64,000 nucleotides of DNA from an uncultured Bacteroidia bacterium (GTDB lineage Bacteria; Bacteroidota; Bacteroidia; Bacteroidales; UBA932), in the NCBI GenBank assembly GCA_902785825.1, contig CACZZZ010000008.1:62001-126000 (forward strand), given 5' to 3'. Positions 42,963 to 50,434 of the stretch are shown here, in pieces. Both the position numbers and the translations under genes were made by a program. The notes under the pieces are model-generated. The model did no database searches and was not told the DNA's origin. It saw nothing but the letters and a program-made list of their open reading frames with translations. The number at the start of each line of letters is the position of its first letter. Position 1 is the stretch's first letter.

Positions 42963-43702
42963 TTCACAGTCTTTTTATAGATATCACGTAAAACAAGTCC
43001 GGCGAGAGTCATGCCGAAAATAGCGGTAACTGGAGCGGTTGTGCCATTGATCTGGGCCTTGTTGAAAGTGTCGGTCTCGACTATCCCGTCATTCCCAAGA
43101 TTGGGCAGGACCTCATCATCATAAACGCAAAGGAACTTTTTCTTGGGAAGGATCCCGGCCTTTCTTATCTTCTTACGTATCATCGCCCCGAGAGGGCAGC
43201 CTCGCACGTCCCAGAACTCAGCCACCTTGACACGGCACGGGTCGATTTTTAGGGCGGCTCCCATGGAGCAATAGAAGGTGGCCTTGGATGCCGAAGCGTT
43301 GAGAATCAGAAGGATCTTGTTTTTCAGAGAGTCAACCGCATCGATGATGTAGTCGTATGAGTCAAGGTCGAACTGTCCGGAAGTCTCCTCGTTGTAGGTG
43401 TTTTCCAAAGCGTTTATTCTGGCCTGAGGATTGATGTCGAGAAGACGGTCCTTGAGGGCCAGCACCTTCGGTCTTCCAACCGTGCTGGTGGTCGCCATAA
43501 GCTGGCGGTTGATGTTAGTGACGCTGACGTCGTCGGGATCGACAATCGTCAAATTCATTACTCCGCTACGGACCAAGCCCTCGGCGCACCAGCTCCCTAC
43601 TCCCCCGACACCGAAGACGATGACCTTCGCTTTAGACAAGACGTCCATAACATCGCTGCCCAAAAGCAACTCTGTCCTGTTGAATATGTCACCTCCAATC
43701 AT
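42959..43702 (-). CDS. tcdA: tRNA threonylcarbamoyladenosine dehydratase (ThiF/E1-like)
   Basis: 247 residues. E1-like adenylating fold: VFGVGGVGSWCAEGLVRSG (nucleotide-binding glycine loop), DPDDVSVTNINRQLMA (Asn-x-x-Arg-Gln), YDYIIDAVDSLKNKILLI, and RGCPLGAMIRKKIRK. It cyclises t6A37 to ct6A37 in ANN-decoding tRNAs. Start MIGGDIFNRTELLLG is typical. The -7 box TAAATTTG lies 5 nt before the ATG, implying a leaderless transcript. It heads an operon with the HsdR_N-like gene and cca. Confidence 0.93.
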   Translation of the reverse strand: MIGGDIFNRTELLLGSDVMDVLSKAKVIVFGVGGVGSWCAEGLVRSGVMNLTIVDPDDVSVTNINRQLMATTSTVGRPKVLALKDRLLDINPQARINALENTYNEETSGQFDLDSYDYIIDAVDSLKNKILLILNASASKATFYCSMGAALKIDPCRVKVAEFWDVRGCPLGAMIRKKIRKAGILPKKKFLCVYDDEVLPNLGNDGIVETDTFNKAQINGTTAPVTAIFGMTLAGLVLRDIYKKTVK

Positions 43703-43706
43703 CTCG

Positions 43707-43735
43707 CAAATTTAATCAATTTCCCGATGAAACAA
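43707..43735 (-). promoter_or_regulatory. Promoter of tcdA operon
   Basis: Minus-strand TTG (plus 43733-43735), 18-nt spacer, TAAATTTG (plus 43707-43714). The -7 box ends 4-5 nt before the ATG, so transcription would begin at or very near the start codon. On the plus strand TATATTTC at 43755-43762 is a plausible -7 for the divergent tmRNA. Confidence 0.5.
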
Positions 43736-43772
43736 ATTAAGAATATCCACCGTATATATTTCGCCACACTTT

Positions 43773-44169
43773 GGGGATGTACTGGTTTTGACAGCAATGA
43801 TTCCGGGTGGTAAGCACGCCGGGCTTCTGAGAGATCTGCCCGTAAAAACCGTTCTCTTAACAATTTAGTTGCCAACAACAACTACGCACTCGCTGCCTAA
43901 TCGACTAAGTCGTTTAGCTTAATCCCGGCCGCCAAGGCTGCGGCCCGGACGAGTATCCCGCGGACTTTACGCCTTCTATGTTCCGAGTTCGGGGTATCAT
44001 TCAAGAGGGACGCTCCGGTGGACTCCTTTAAAGCCGGCTAAGATTTAAAGGATAAGCTGTGGCTGGCCCGCCTTCCGGCAGGCCGCGGCCGACAACCAAA
44101 GGAAGGATAAGCGTGTAGAAAGCTGCTGGGTGCGTTGTTTGGACGGCGGTTCGACTCCGCCCATCTCCA
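43773..44169 (+). ncRNA. ssrA: Transfer-messenger RNA (tmRNA)
   Basis: 5' end GGGGATGTACTGGTTTTGAC and 3' end TTCGACTCCGCCCATCTCCA form the tRNA-Ala-like domain (GGGGATG pairs with CATCTCC, one G-U; T-loop GGTTCGACTCC). The tag reading frame starts at the GCC at 43871: ANNNYALAA then TAA at 43898-43900, preceded by the TAGTT that matches the resume-codon context. The following sequence has pseudoknot-rich stems and the GCTGTGGCTGGCCC...GGCCGCGGCCGAC region. The genome has CGA, not CCA, after the discriminator A, so CCA must be added post-transcriptionally. About 397 nt. Confidence 0.96.
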
Positions 44170-44244
44170 CGAAAATTTTAATGGGCTTTTGAGGGATCCT
44201 TGTGATACTACATATCCTCCAATGACAGGCCAATGTAACGAATG

Positions 44245-44284
44245 GCGCATCAATTTCAGCAACAGCCGTTACTGTAACGCATGT
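44245..44284. repeat. Left copy of a 40-bp inverted repeat flanking the lytST module
   Basis: This 40-nt segment is 34/40 identical to the reverse complement of 47480-47519. The match starts GCGCATCAATT and ends TGTAAC..ATGT. The rest of the 193-nt gap between tmRNA and the barrel gene holds nothing else I recognise. Confidence 0.8.
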
Positions 44285-44362
44285 TGCAATTCTTCGCGAA
44301 TGACGCTATAGTTCAACAGACAAGCAGATGCTATCCACTTTTTATCAATGCCAGGTTGTGAC

Positions 44363-44923
44363 TCAAAGCTCTTTACCGAATCCAATATAAGGGTAGAAAA
44401 CGACTCTGTCACCATTGAAGCTATAGGATGACGACACACCGATACGGAACATGAATCCTTTGTCAGCCACATAACGATAGCCTATGTTCACATAAGGGAT
44501 GACTCCGACCGCGCTTTTAGGTTTCGCTCCAGAAGCTGATCTATAGAGATCCACGCACATGGACCCTCCGGCACCGGACTCAAATTTAGAACGCCCCTTG
44601 CCAAGGAGGTAGTTTACCTCGATTGGTATGGCCAGGCGGAACATTTGGTTATAAGTATCGACCCAATTACCGTCAATATTGTAAATGGCAGTAATTGAGG
44701 AATATGCATAACCAACTCCGGCACCAGTCCTCCAGCCGAATCCTTCGGAAGACTCCTTCTTAAAGCGAGCGTCATAATTAATACCAAGGCCTTGTGAGGG
44801 TCCAAGCAATTCACCATAGATACTCCTGCCATGCGAACGACTCTGCGAGGACACTGGAATACTGACAGAGCAGATAGCTATCACTATGCACAAGGACTGT
44901 ATGAATACAATTGTCTTTTTCAT
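44363..44923 (-). CDS. Small outer-membrane beta-barrel protein, hypothetical
   Basis: 186 residues with a signal peptide (about 1-26, ending VSSQ). The mature part has alternating hydrophobic strands ending in aromatic residues (GWRTGAGVGYAYSS, FRLAIPIEVNYLLG, VIPYVNIGYRYV, FRIGVSSSYSF) and a C-terminal VVFYPYIGFG, the pattern of an eight-stranded OmpA/PorT-like barrel. Not recognised as a named protein. Divergent from the LytS-like kinase, 158 nt away, suggesting it may be a target of that system. Confidence 0.7.
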   Translation of the reverse strand: MKKTIVFIQSLCIVIAICSVSIPVSSQSRSHGRSIYGELLGPSQGLGINYDARFKKESSEGFGWRTGAGVGYAYSSITAIYNIDGNWVDTYNQMFRLAIPIEVNYLLGKGRSKFESGAGGSMCVDLYRSASGAKPKSAVGVIPYVNIGYRYVADKGFMFRIGVSSSYSFNGDRVVFYPYIGFGKEL

Positions 44924-45081
44924 TGTTCAATGCTTTAAAGGTTCTTTAACGAAACTTTGCGAAAATAATGGTTAAAATAGGAAATCTCAAAAGAAAATCC
45001 ATGAAGCAGACAAAATAGGCCATAAACAAGACTCCTTCATCCACAAAAAAGGCTAACTTCGCGCAACTATCTGGTAAATGA

Positions 45082-46158
45082 ATGGAGAAGGAGATGTATA
45101 TGCGTCACATCGCGCTGCTGGTTATCGCGATTGTGTTCAGTTGGGTTCTTTGGACCATCGTCAACCTTGAGGTATATGCTCAGTTGAGTGGGAAGGTTCT
45201 TGTGTTCGAAATCCTCGAGGACTTCGCAGAGCAATTGATCGAGACAACGATCTTGCTTGAGTTGTCCCTACTCTATATCCGCGGAATCGTCAAGGTCTTC
45301 TGGAACTCTCCCCACAATATGAAGAGCGTTCTGGCGCAAGTGATGACACTCGCCGCCCTGAACGGCCTTTCGTCAATATTCATGGGCCTTGCCTACAGAC
45401 ACATATTCCCGGACCAGGAACACCTTTTCGCAAGGATCGTTTACACGGATTATATAAACCTTTCGGTATTGACAACCGCCTATCTAGTCGCCTTCCTTCT
45501 CAACCGCTACAGGGATGAAAACGACGCGCGCCTGGAAGCGGAGAAGCGGCTTGAGAAGGAGAAGAACCTCCTGCTCAAGGCAAAGTTGGACAATCTGGCA
45601 CTTCAAACCGATAACCATTTCATCTTCAACTGTTTCAGTACACTTTCCGGATTGATGAGCACTTCGCCTTCAGATGCGAAAGTGTTTCTCCAGGGGCTCT
45701 CAAGAGTTTATCGTTATCTTACCGTCAGCGGAGAAAAGAAACTTGTTCCACTTAATGATGAGATTTCTTTTGTGAATGATTATTCAAAACTTGTCAGTTA
45801 CAGGTTCTCCGGAGTGGAGATAGCGATTGACGAAGAACTGAATCAACTTGACGCGTTCATCTGCCCAGTCTCTCTCCAGAGTCTCGTGGAGAATGCCATA
45901 AAGCACAACCGTCACGGAAAAAGCGACCTCCTGTCTATTGATATATCCCTCGATGGTGAGTGGATCCGCGTGGCGAATAATATTCTGCCTCGTGAGGAGA
46001 AGGCGAACGGAACCGGGAAAGGACTGAAGACTTTGAAGGAACGCTATTCTTTGCTGACGGATAAGGAAGTGTCAGTGATGAATGACGGGAAGACATTCGA
46101 GGTTCGTGTCCCCGTTTTATACTTGGAGGATTTAGATGATGAAAGCATTAATCATTGA
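45082..46158 (+). CDS. LytS-type sensor histidine kinase
   Basis: 358 residues. Four hydrophobic segments (about 9-28, 45-67, 80-105, 125-145) form the membrane sensor, then a coiled coil (NDARLEAEKRLEKEKNLL) and the His_kinase domain: LQTDNHFIFNCFSTLSGLM, where the His of NHF is the phospho-acceptor (NHFIFN instead of the usual PHFLFN). The HATPase part has LQSLVENAIKHNRHG (N box) and GTGKGLKTLKERY (G box). Met5 or Met7 are alternative starts. Overlaps the response regulator gene by 23 nt. Confidence 0.92.
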   Translation: MEKEMYMRHIALLVIAIVFSWVLWTIVNLEVYAQLSGKVLVFEILEDFAEQLIETTILLELSLLYIRGIVKVFWNSPHNMKSVLAQVMTLAALNGLSSIFMGLAYRHIFPDQEHLFARIVYTDYINLSVLTTAYLVAFLLNRYRDENDARLEAEKRLEKEKNLLLKAKLDNLALQTDNHFIFNCFSTLSGLMSTSPSDAKVFLQGLSRVYRYLTVSGEKKLVPLNDEISFVNDYSKLVSYRFSGVEIAIDEELNQLDAFICPVSLQSLVENAIKHNRHGKSDLLSIDISLDGEWIRVANNILPREEKANGTGKGLKTLKERYSLLTDKEVSVMNDGKTFEVRVPVLYLEDLDDESINH

Positions 46159-46900
46159 GGATGAACGGCCGATCGCCGAGGCTTTAAGGGAATCCCTGCT
46201 CTCCCTAAGGCCTGAGATTGAGATAGTTGGGGTCACGACGAATATTAAGGATTCAGTCGCCGCCATCTCCGCGAACCCCGATCTGGACATCATCTTTTCG
46301 GACATAAAAATAGATGACGGCCTTTCCTTTTCAGTGTTTGACAAGGTCGATACCGAGGCGATGGTGGTTTTCACGACAGCCTACGATGAGTACGCGTTAA
46401 AGGCTTTTGACTACAATTGCGTTGATTACCTGCTCAAGCCTGTTTCTGAGGAAGCGCTCCAGCGAGCCTTGACCAAATGTGAGTCATTCAGACCCAGGAT
46501 GGATAAAGAGACGATAAGGTCAACCTCGGAATCCATTATTAATAAGGATATTAAATATAGAAGCAAGGTCTTTCTGGAAATAGGCCGTGAGACAATCATC
46601 CGTGATGTGGCGGATATTTGCTATATCCATTCAGAGAAAGGCAACACCCGTGTTTTCGTCTCGGACGGGACATGGGGAAGCATTGACAACTCGCTTATCG
46701 ACATCATCAACAGCCTTCCGCCGAACGTTTTCTACCGCATCAACCGCCAGGCTATCGTGAATATCAATCGAATAGACAAGATAACCCATGGATTGGGGCG
46801 GGAGTCATTCGTCTGCTTGAAAGCACCTTTTGACAGTGTTCAACTTAAGATAACCCAAGAAACCAGGAAGTACCTGATGGGATTGCTCTCATCTATTTAA
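46136..46900 (+). CDS. LytTR family response regulator
   Basis: 254 residues. Receiver domain 1-120: acidic pocket IIEDERP, phospho-acceptor Asp in DIIFSDIKIDDGL (about residue 57), Thr in VVFTTAYDEYALKAF, Lys in YLLKPVS. The LytTR DNA-binding domain spans about 150-250 (DICYIHSEKGNTRVF, FYRINRQAIVNINRI). Partner of the kinase encoded just upstream; the 23-nt overlap indicates coupling. A start at 46139 is equally possible. Probable targets are the flanking barrel and lipoprotein genes, by inference from position. Confidence 0.93.
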   Translation: MMKALIIEDERPIAEALRESLLSLRPEIEIVGVTTNIKDSVAAISANPDLDIIFSDIKIDDGLSFSVFDKVDTEAMVVFTTAYDEYALKAFDYNCVDYLLKPVSEEALQRALTKCESFRPRMDKETIRSTSESIINKDIKYRSKVFLEIGRETIIRDVADICYIHSEKGNTRVFVSDGTWGSIDNSLIDIINSLPPNVFYRINRQAIVNINRIDKITHGLGRESFVCLKAPFDSVQLKITQETRKYLMGLLSSI

Positions 46901-46910
46901 GGACTAAACC

Positions 46911-47330
46911 TTATTTCTGTTTGACAATATATGTTACCATTCTGTTTCCGCTCGAGAACAGTAGATGATATTCTTTCGGACTCCCTGTATTGTTGCTTGA
47001 TGCTTCGACGAAGTATTCCTTAGCGCCATTTTCAGAAGCGCTTACCGTTAAACCTTGGCATGACACCGAGATTAATGAGCCATCGGGCCTATTCTGACGC
47101 ACCTGTTCTTCTGTGGAACAATAATGGAAAACCCCATTCTCTGACACCCCGTAAAACCCACAGAAGTCCGTTGACGACGCCGCATTTCCTTTCATTGAAA
47201 GGACAGAGACGCCACCGTTGCTGTCAAACTCGAGGCTTGAAGGATAAAACTCAAAGCCATTATCCATATCAGTGCAAGTGCAAGACAGCAGAGAACAAAC
47301 CATTAAACCGTAAAGAAAAATTTTCCTCAT
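46911..47330 (-). CDS. Hypothetical lipoprotein
   Basis: 139 residues from MRKIFLYGLMVCSLLSCTC, a lipoprotein signal with Cys17 in the LLSC box. The remainder (EFYPSSLEFDSNGGVSVLSM, YFVEASSNNTGSPKEYHLLF, RMVTYIVKQ) resembles a BACON-like beta-sandwich in which a pattern F....GG...V begins the domain. Not otherwise recognised. Convergent with the LytTR gene (10-nt gap) and inside the inverted-repeat-flanked segment. Confidence 0.65.
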   Translation of the reverse strand: MRKIFLYGLMVCSLLSCTCTDMDNGFEFYPSSLEFDSNGGVSVLSMKGNAASSTDFCGFYGVSENGVFHYCSTEEQVRQNRPDGSLISVSCQGLTVSASENGAKEYFVEASSNNTGSPKEYHLLFSSGNRMVTYIVKQK

Positions 47331-47648
47331 ATCCAAAAAATGTATTTATGGCGTAAATTTATAATATAACATTTAAGTATTAAATACATTTAGCATGAAC
47401 AAGACATTTTAGGCAATAAACATTACATATTCTTAGTCGATTTATTCAAAACGAATCTTTATCCTCACATAGAATCGTGACATTTGTTACAGTAGCGGCC
47501 GTTGCTATAATTGATGCGCTATGTGGTTTTACGACAGAGAGAAAGTAATGGCGGCAATCTTTTAGCCTCACAAGAAACGGGATATGGCTATATTTAGTTA
47601 TATTTGTATGATTGAGGCAATATTAGAAATAATAAAAATAATAAATCG
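47331..47648. other. Intergenic region with right inverted-repeat copy and flavodoxin promoter
   Basis: 318 nt, AT-rich. It holds the inverted-repeat copy at 47480-47519 and a TATATTTG -7 box at 47599-47606, about 43 nt before the flavodoxin ATG. No coding potential was recognised. Confidence 0.55.
47480..47519. repeat. Right copy of a 40-bp inverted repeat flanking the lytST module
   Basis: Reverse complement matches 44245-44284 at 34 of 40 positions. Together the copies bracket about 3.2 kb holding the barrel, kinase, regulator and lipoprotein genes. No transposase is present between them. Confidence 0.8.
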
Positions 47649-48224
47649 ATGAGAGCATTGAGTTTGATGATTGCGGCTGCGGCCTCGATGATTCTGGCGG
47701 CAAGCTGCGGACAGAGTGGCAAGAAGAGTGACAAGAATGCGGAAACAACTGACAGCAAGACACTTGTGGCTTATTTCTCAGCCACGGGGACAACTGAGGC
47801 CATCGCCAAGACTGTGGCGAGCGTCACCGGCGGAACCCTTTACGAGATCAAGCCTGAGGTAAAGTACACAGCCGAGGATCTTGACTGGACAGTGAAGACT
47901 TCCCGCAGCACCCTGGAGATGCAGGACAAGACTTCCCGCCCCGCGATAGTCAAAGACCTGGCAGATGCCTCTAAATACGAGACCATATACATCGGTTTCC
48001 CCGTCTGGTGGTACACGGCTCCAACCATAATCAACACTTTCCTTGAGGCTTACGACTTCTCCGGAAAGACTGTGATCTTCTTCGCCACCTCCGGAGGCAG
48101 CACGATTGACAAGGCCAACGAGGAGTTCAAGGCGGCATATCCCAAGATCAATTGGAAGGCTGGCCAGACCCTTAACGGCGCTTCCGAGGAAGACATCAAG
48201 ACTTGGGTAGCCTCTCTCCAATAA
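47649..48224 (+). CDS. Flavodoxin-like lipoprotein
   Basis: 191 residues. N-terminal lipoprotein signal peptide (MRALSLMIAAAASMILAASC, Cys20), then a short polar linker and a flavodoxin fold: TLVAYFSATGTTEAIAKTVA (FMN phosphate loop SATGTTE), YETIYIGFPVWWYTAPTII (W and Y stacking on the flavin), TVIFFATSGGSTIDKA. The fold is normally cytoplasmic, but the lipobox predicts an extracytoplasmic, membrane-anchored form. Probably an NAD(P)H:quinone-type or electron-transfer flavodoxin. The dipeptidase gene follows 22 nt downstream. Confidence 0.88.
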   Translation: MRALSLMIAAAASMILAASCGQSGKKSDKNAETTDSKTLVAYFSATGTTEAIAKTVASVTGGTLYEIKPEVKYTAEDLDWTVKTSRSTLEMQDKTSRPAIVKDLADASKYETIYIGFPVWWYTAPTIINTFLEAYDFSGKTVIFFATSGGSTIDKANEEFKAAYPKINWKAGQTLNGASEEDIKTWVASLQ

Positions 48225-48246
48225 GAGACCATCATAGGAACCGGTT

Positions 48247-49611
48247 ATGAGACAATATATTCAGGACAATAAAGAACGCTTCTATGAGGAGCTGTTCTCG
48301 CTGCTGAGGATTCCCTCCATCAGCGCGAAGAAAGAGCATAAGGAAGACATGCGCCGCTGCGCCGAAAGGTTGGCTGCCTTGCTGGTCGAGGCCGGAGCCG
48401 ATGAGGCGGGAGTCTATCCCAGTGACGGTAACCCGGTCGTGTTCGGGAAGAAGATAATCGATCCGAAACTCAAGACCGTGATGGTCTATGGCCATTATGA
48501 CGTGCAGCCTCCGGAGCCTCTCGAGAAGTGGGACACTGATCCTTTCGAACCGGTTATCAAGAAGGATCCCACCGGACGGGACGCGATCTATGCCCGGGGT
48601 GCGAACGATGACAAGGGCCAGTTATTCATGCACATAAAGGCCTTTGAATATCTTGTCAGGACAGGGAAACTCAGGCATAATGTCAAGTTTATCTTCGAAG
48701 GCGAGGAGGAGATCAGCAGCCCTTCCCTGCCGGCTTGGGTAAAGCAGAATAAAGGATGGCTGAAATCCGACGTCATTCTCGTCTCTGACACCACGATGAT
48801 TTCCGAGAAGGTTCCTTCTATCAACTGCGGGATGAGGGGAATGGCGTACGTCGAGGTCACTGTGACAGGACCGGACCACGACCTTCATTCGGGTCATTAT
48901 GGCGGGACTGTAGCCAACCCTATCCAGACTCTATGCGACCTGATCTCAAGTCTTATTGACAAAGACGGAAGAGTCACTATTCCAGGATTTTACGATGATG
49001 TTGTCGAGCTTTCAAAGGCTGACAGAGCGATGCTCGCCAGGGCTCCTTTTGACATGAATGAGTTCAAGGAGTCAGTTGGTGTCAAGGCTCTACGGGGTGA
49101 GAAAGGTTACACCCCCCTTGAGAGGATTGGCATCAGGCCCTGCCTGGATGTGTGCGGGATCTGGGGAGGCTACATCGGCGAGGGAGCCAAGACTGTCCTT
49201 CCTTCAGTCGCTCACGCGAAGATCTCCATGCGCCTTGTGCCCAACCAGTCCAGCGCTAAGATCTCAAAGCTTCTTAAGAAGCATCTGGAGAAGATCGCCC
49301 CGAAGTATTGTTCCATAGATGTGAAGCTTTGCGAGGGTGGCGAGGGATTCTTGATCCCGATCTCCTCACCGGCTTTTAAAGCGGCATCAAAGGCTATGAC
49401 GGAAGTCTATGGCATTGAGCCGGTTCCGAGCCGTGGGGGCGGCAGCATCGCGGTCCTGGCGGACATGAAGAAGATTCTTGGCACTGACCCGCTTCTGATG
49501 GGATTCGGCCTGGAGCGGGACACTATCCACTCCCCCAACGAGAGCTACCTTCTGAGCCAGTTCTTCGCCGGAATGGAGTCCATCGCCAAATTCTATGAAT
49601 ATTACGAATAA
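48247..49611 (+). CDS. M20 family dipeptidase
   Basis: 454 residues. Metal-dependent peptidase: TVMVYGHYDVQPPEP (His and Asp ligands), ARGANDDKGQLFMHIKA (bridging Asp), FIFEGEEEISSPSLP (catalytic and ligand Glu), and a C-terminal GFGLERDTIHSPNES (ligand His). An internal dimerisation domain lies about 190-310 (DHDLHSGHYGG). Hydrolyses dipeptides in the cytoplasm, CNDP/carnosinase-like group. pyrF begins 1 nt after its stop. Confidence 0.95.
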   Translation: MRQYIQDNKERFYEELFSLLRIPSISAKKEHKEDMRRCAERLAALLVEAGADEAGVYPSDGNPVVFGKKIIDPKLKTVMVYGHYDVQPPEPLEKWDTDPFEPVIKKDPTGRDAIYARGANDDKGQLFMHIKAFEYLVRTGKLRHNVKFIFEGEEEISSPSLPAWVKQNKGWLKSDVILVSDTTMISEKVPSINCGMRGMAYVEVTVTGPDHDLHSGHYGGTVANPIQTLCDLISSLIDKDGRVTIPGFYDDVVELSKADRAMLARAPFDMNEFKESVGVKALRGEKGYTPLERIGIRPCLDVCGIWGGYIGEGAKTVLPSVAHAKISMRLVPNQSSAKISKLLKKHLEKIAPKYCSIDVKLCEGGEGFLIPISSPAFKAASKAMTEVYGIEPVPSRGGGSIAVLADMKKILGTDPLLMGFGLERDTIHSPNESYLLSQFFAGMESIAKFYEYYE

Positions 49612-49612
49612 C

Positions 49613-50434
49613 ATGACAACAGACCAGATATATTCAGAGATAAGGAAGAAGGGATCGATGCTTTGCGTCGGGCTGGACACTGATTACGCCAAGATTCCGG
49701 AGTGCGTAAAGGCGGGCCGAAGCGTATCCGAGGCTGTCCTGGAATTCAACAAACGGATCATCGACGCCACAGCGCCCCACTGCGTAGCCTTCAAGCCCAA
49801 CCTCGCATTCTACGAATGTCTTGGCACCGAGGGGCTTACAGTCCTTGAGAAAACAGTGGAACACATCCGGCTCAACCACCCCGGACAATTCATAATCGCT
49901 GACGCTAAACGCGGGGATATCGGCAACACGGCCAGGATGTACGCCAAAAGTTATTTCGAGGCCTTTGACTTCGATGCGGTGACCCTCTCCCCCTACATGG
50001 GCAGCGAGACCGTAACTCCTTTCCTGGAATATCCCGGGAAATTCGCGATAGTCGTGGCTCTTTCCTCGAACCCCACCTCGGTCGATTTCCAAACGGCTGT
50101 CAAAGACGGGAAACCTCTTTACCAGATCGTTATGGAACGCATGATGGAAATCTCAACTCCCGAGAACATGATGTTCGTGGTCGGGGCCACCAAGGCCGAT
50201 AAGCTAAAGGAAATCAGGAGTTTCTGTCCTGATAATTTCTTCCTGGTCCCTGGAGTAGGGGCTCAAGGCGGAAGTGCCGAGGAAGTTATCGCTAACGGAG
50301 CCAACGCCAAAGGAGGCCTCCTGATCAACTCCTCCAGAGGGATCATCTACGCCTCCCAAGGACCAGATTTCGCAGAGGCGTCAGCAGCTGCCGCGCAGAT
50401 CCTTATCCGTCATCGCGCAAACGCAGGAGTCTGA
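49613..50434 (+). CDS. pyrF: Orotidine 5'-phosphate decarboxylase (type 2)
   Basis: 273 residues from MTTDQIYSEIRKKGS; an in-frame Met at 49595 lies inside the dipeptidase gene and is less likely. Converts OMP to UMP. Motifs: LCVGLDTDYAKIP, CVAFKPNLAFYECLG (catalytic Lys), FIIADAKRGDIGNTA (the D-x-K-R-x-D catalytic signature), VTLSPYMGSETVTPFL, FLVPGVGAQGG, and LINSSRGIIYA. The longer type 2 (bacterial/mycobacterial PyrF2) form. The last 54 nt overlap the convergent symporter gene. Confidence 0.95.
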   Translation: MTTDQIYSEIRKKGSMLCVGLDTDYAKIPECVKAGRSVSEAVLEFNKRIIDATAPHCVAFKPNLAFYECLGTEGLTVLEKTVEHIRLNHPGQFIIADAKRGDIGNTARMYAKSYFEAFDFDAVTLSPYMGSETVTPFLEYPGKFAIVVALSSNPTSVDFQTAVKDGKPLYQIVMERMMEISTPENMMFVVGATKADKLKEIRSFCPDNFFLVPGVGAQGGSAEEVIANGANAKGGLLINSSRGIIYASQGPDFAEASAAAAQILIRHRANAGV

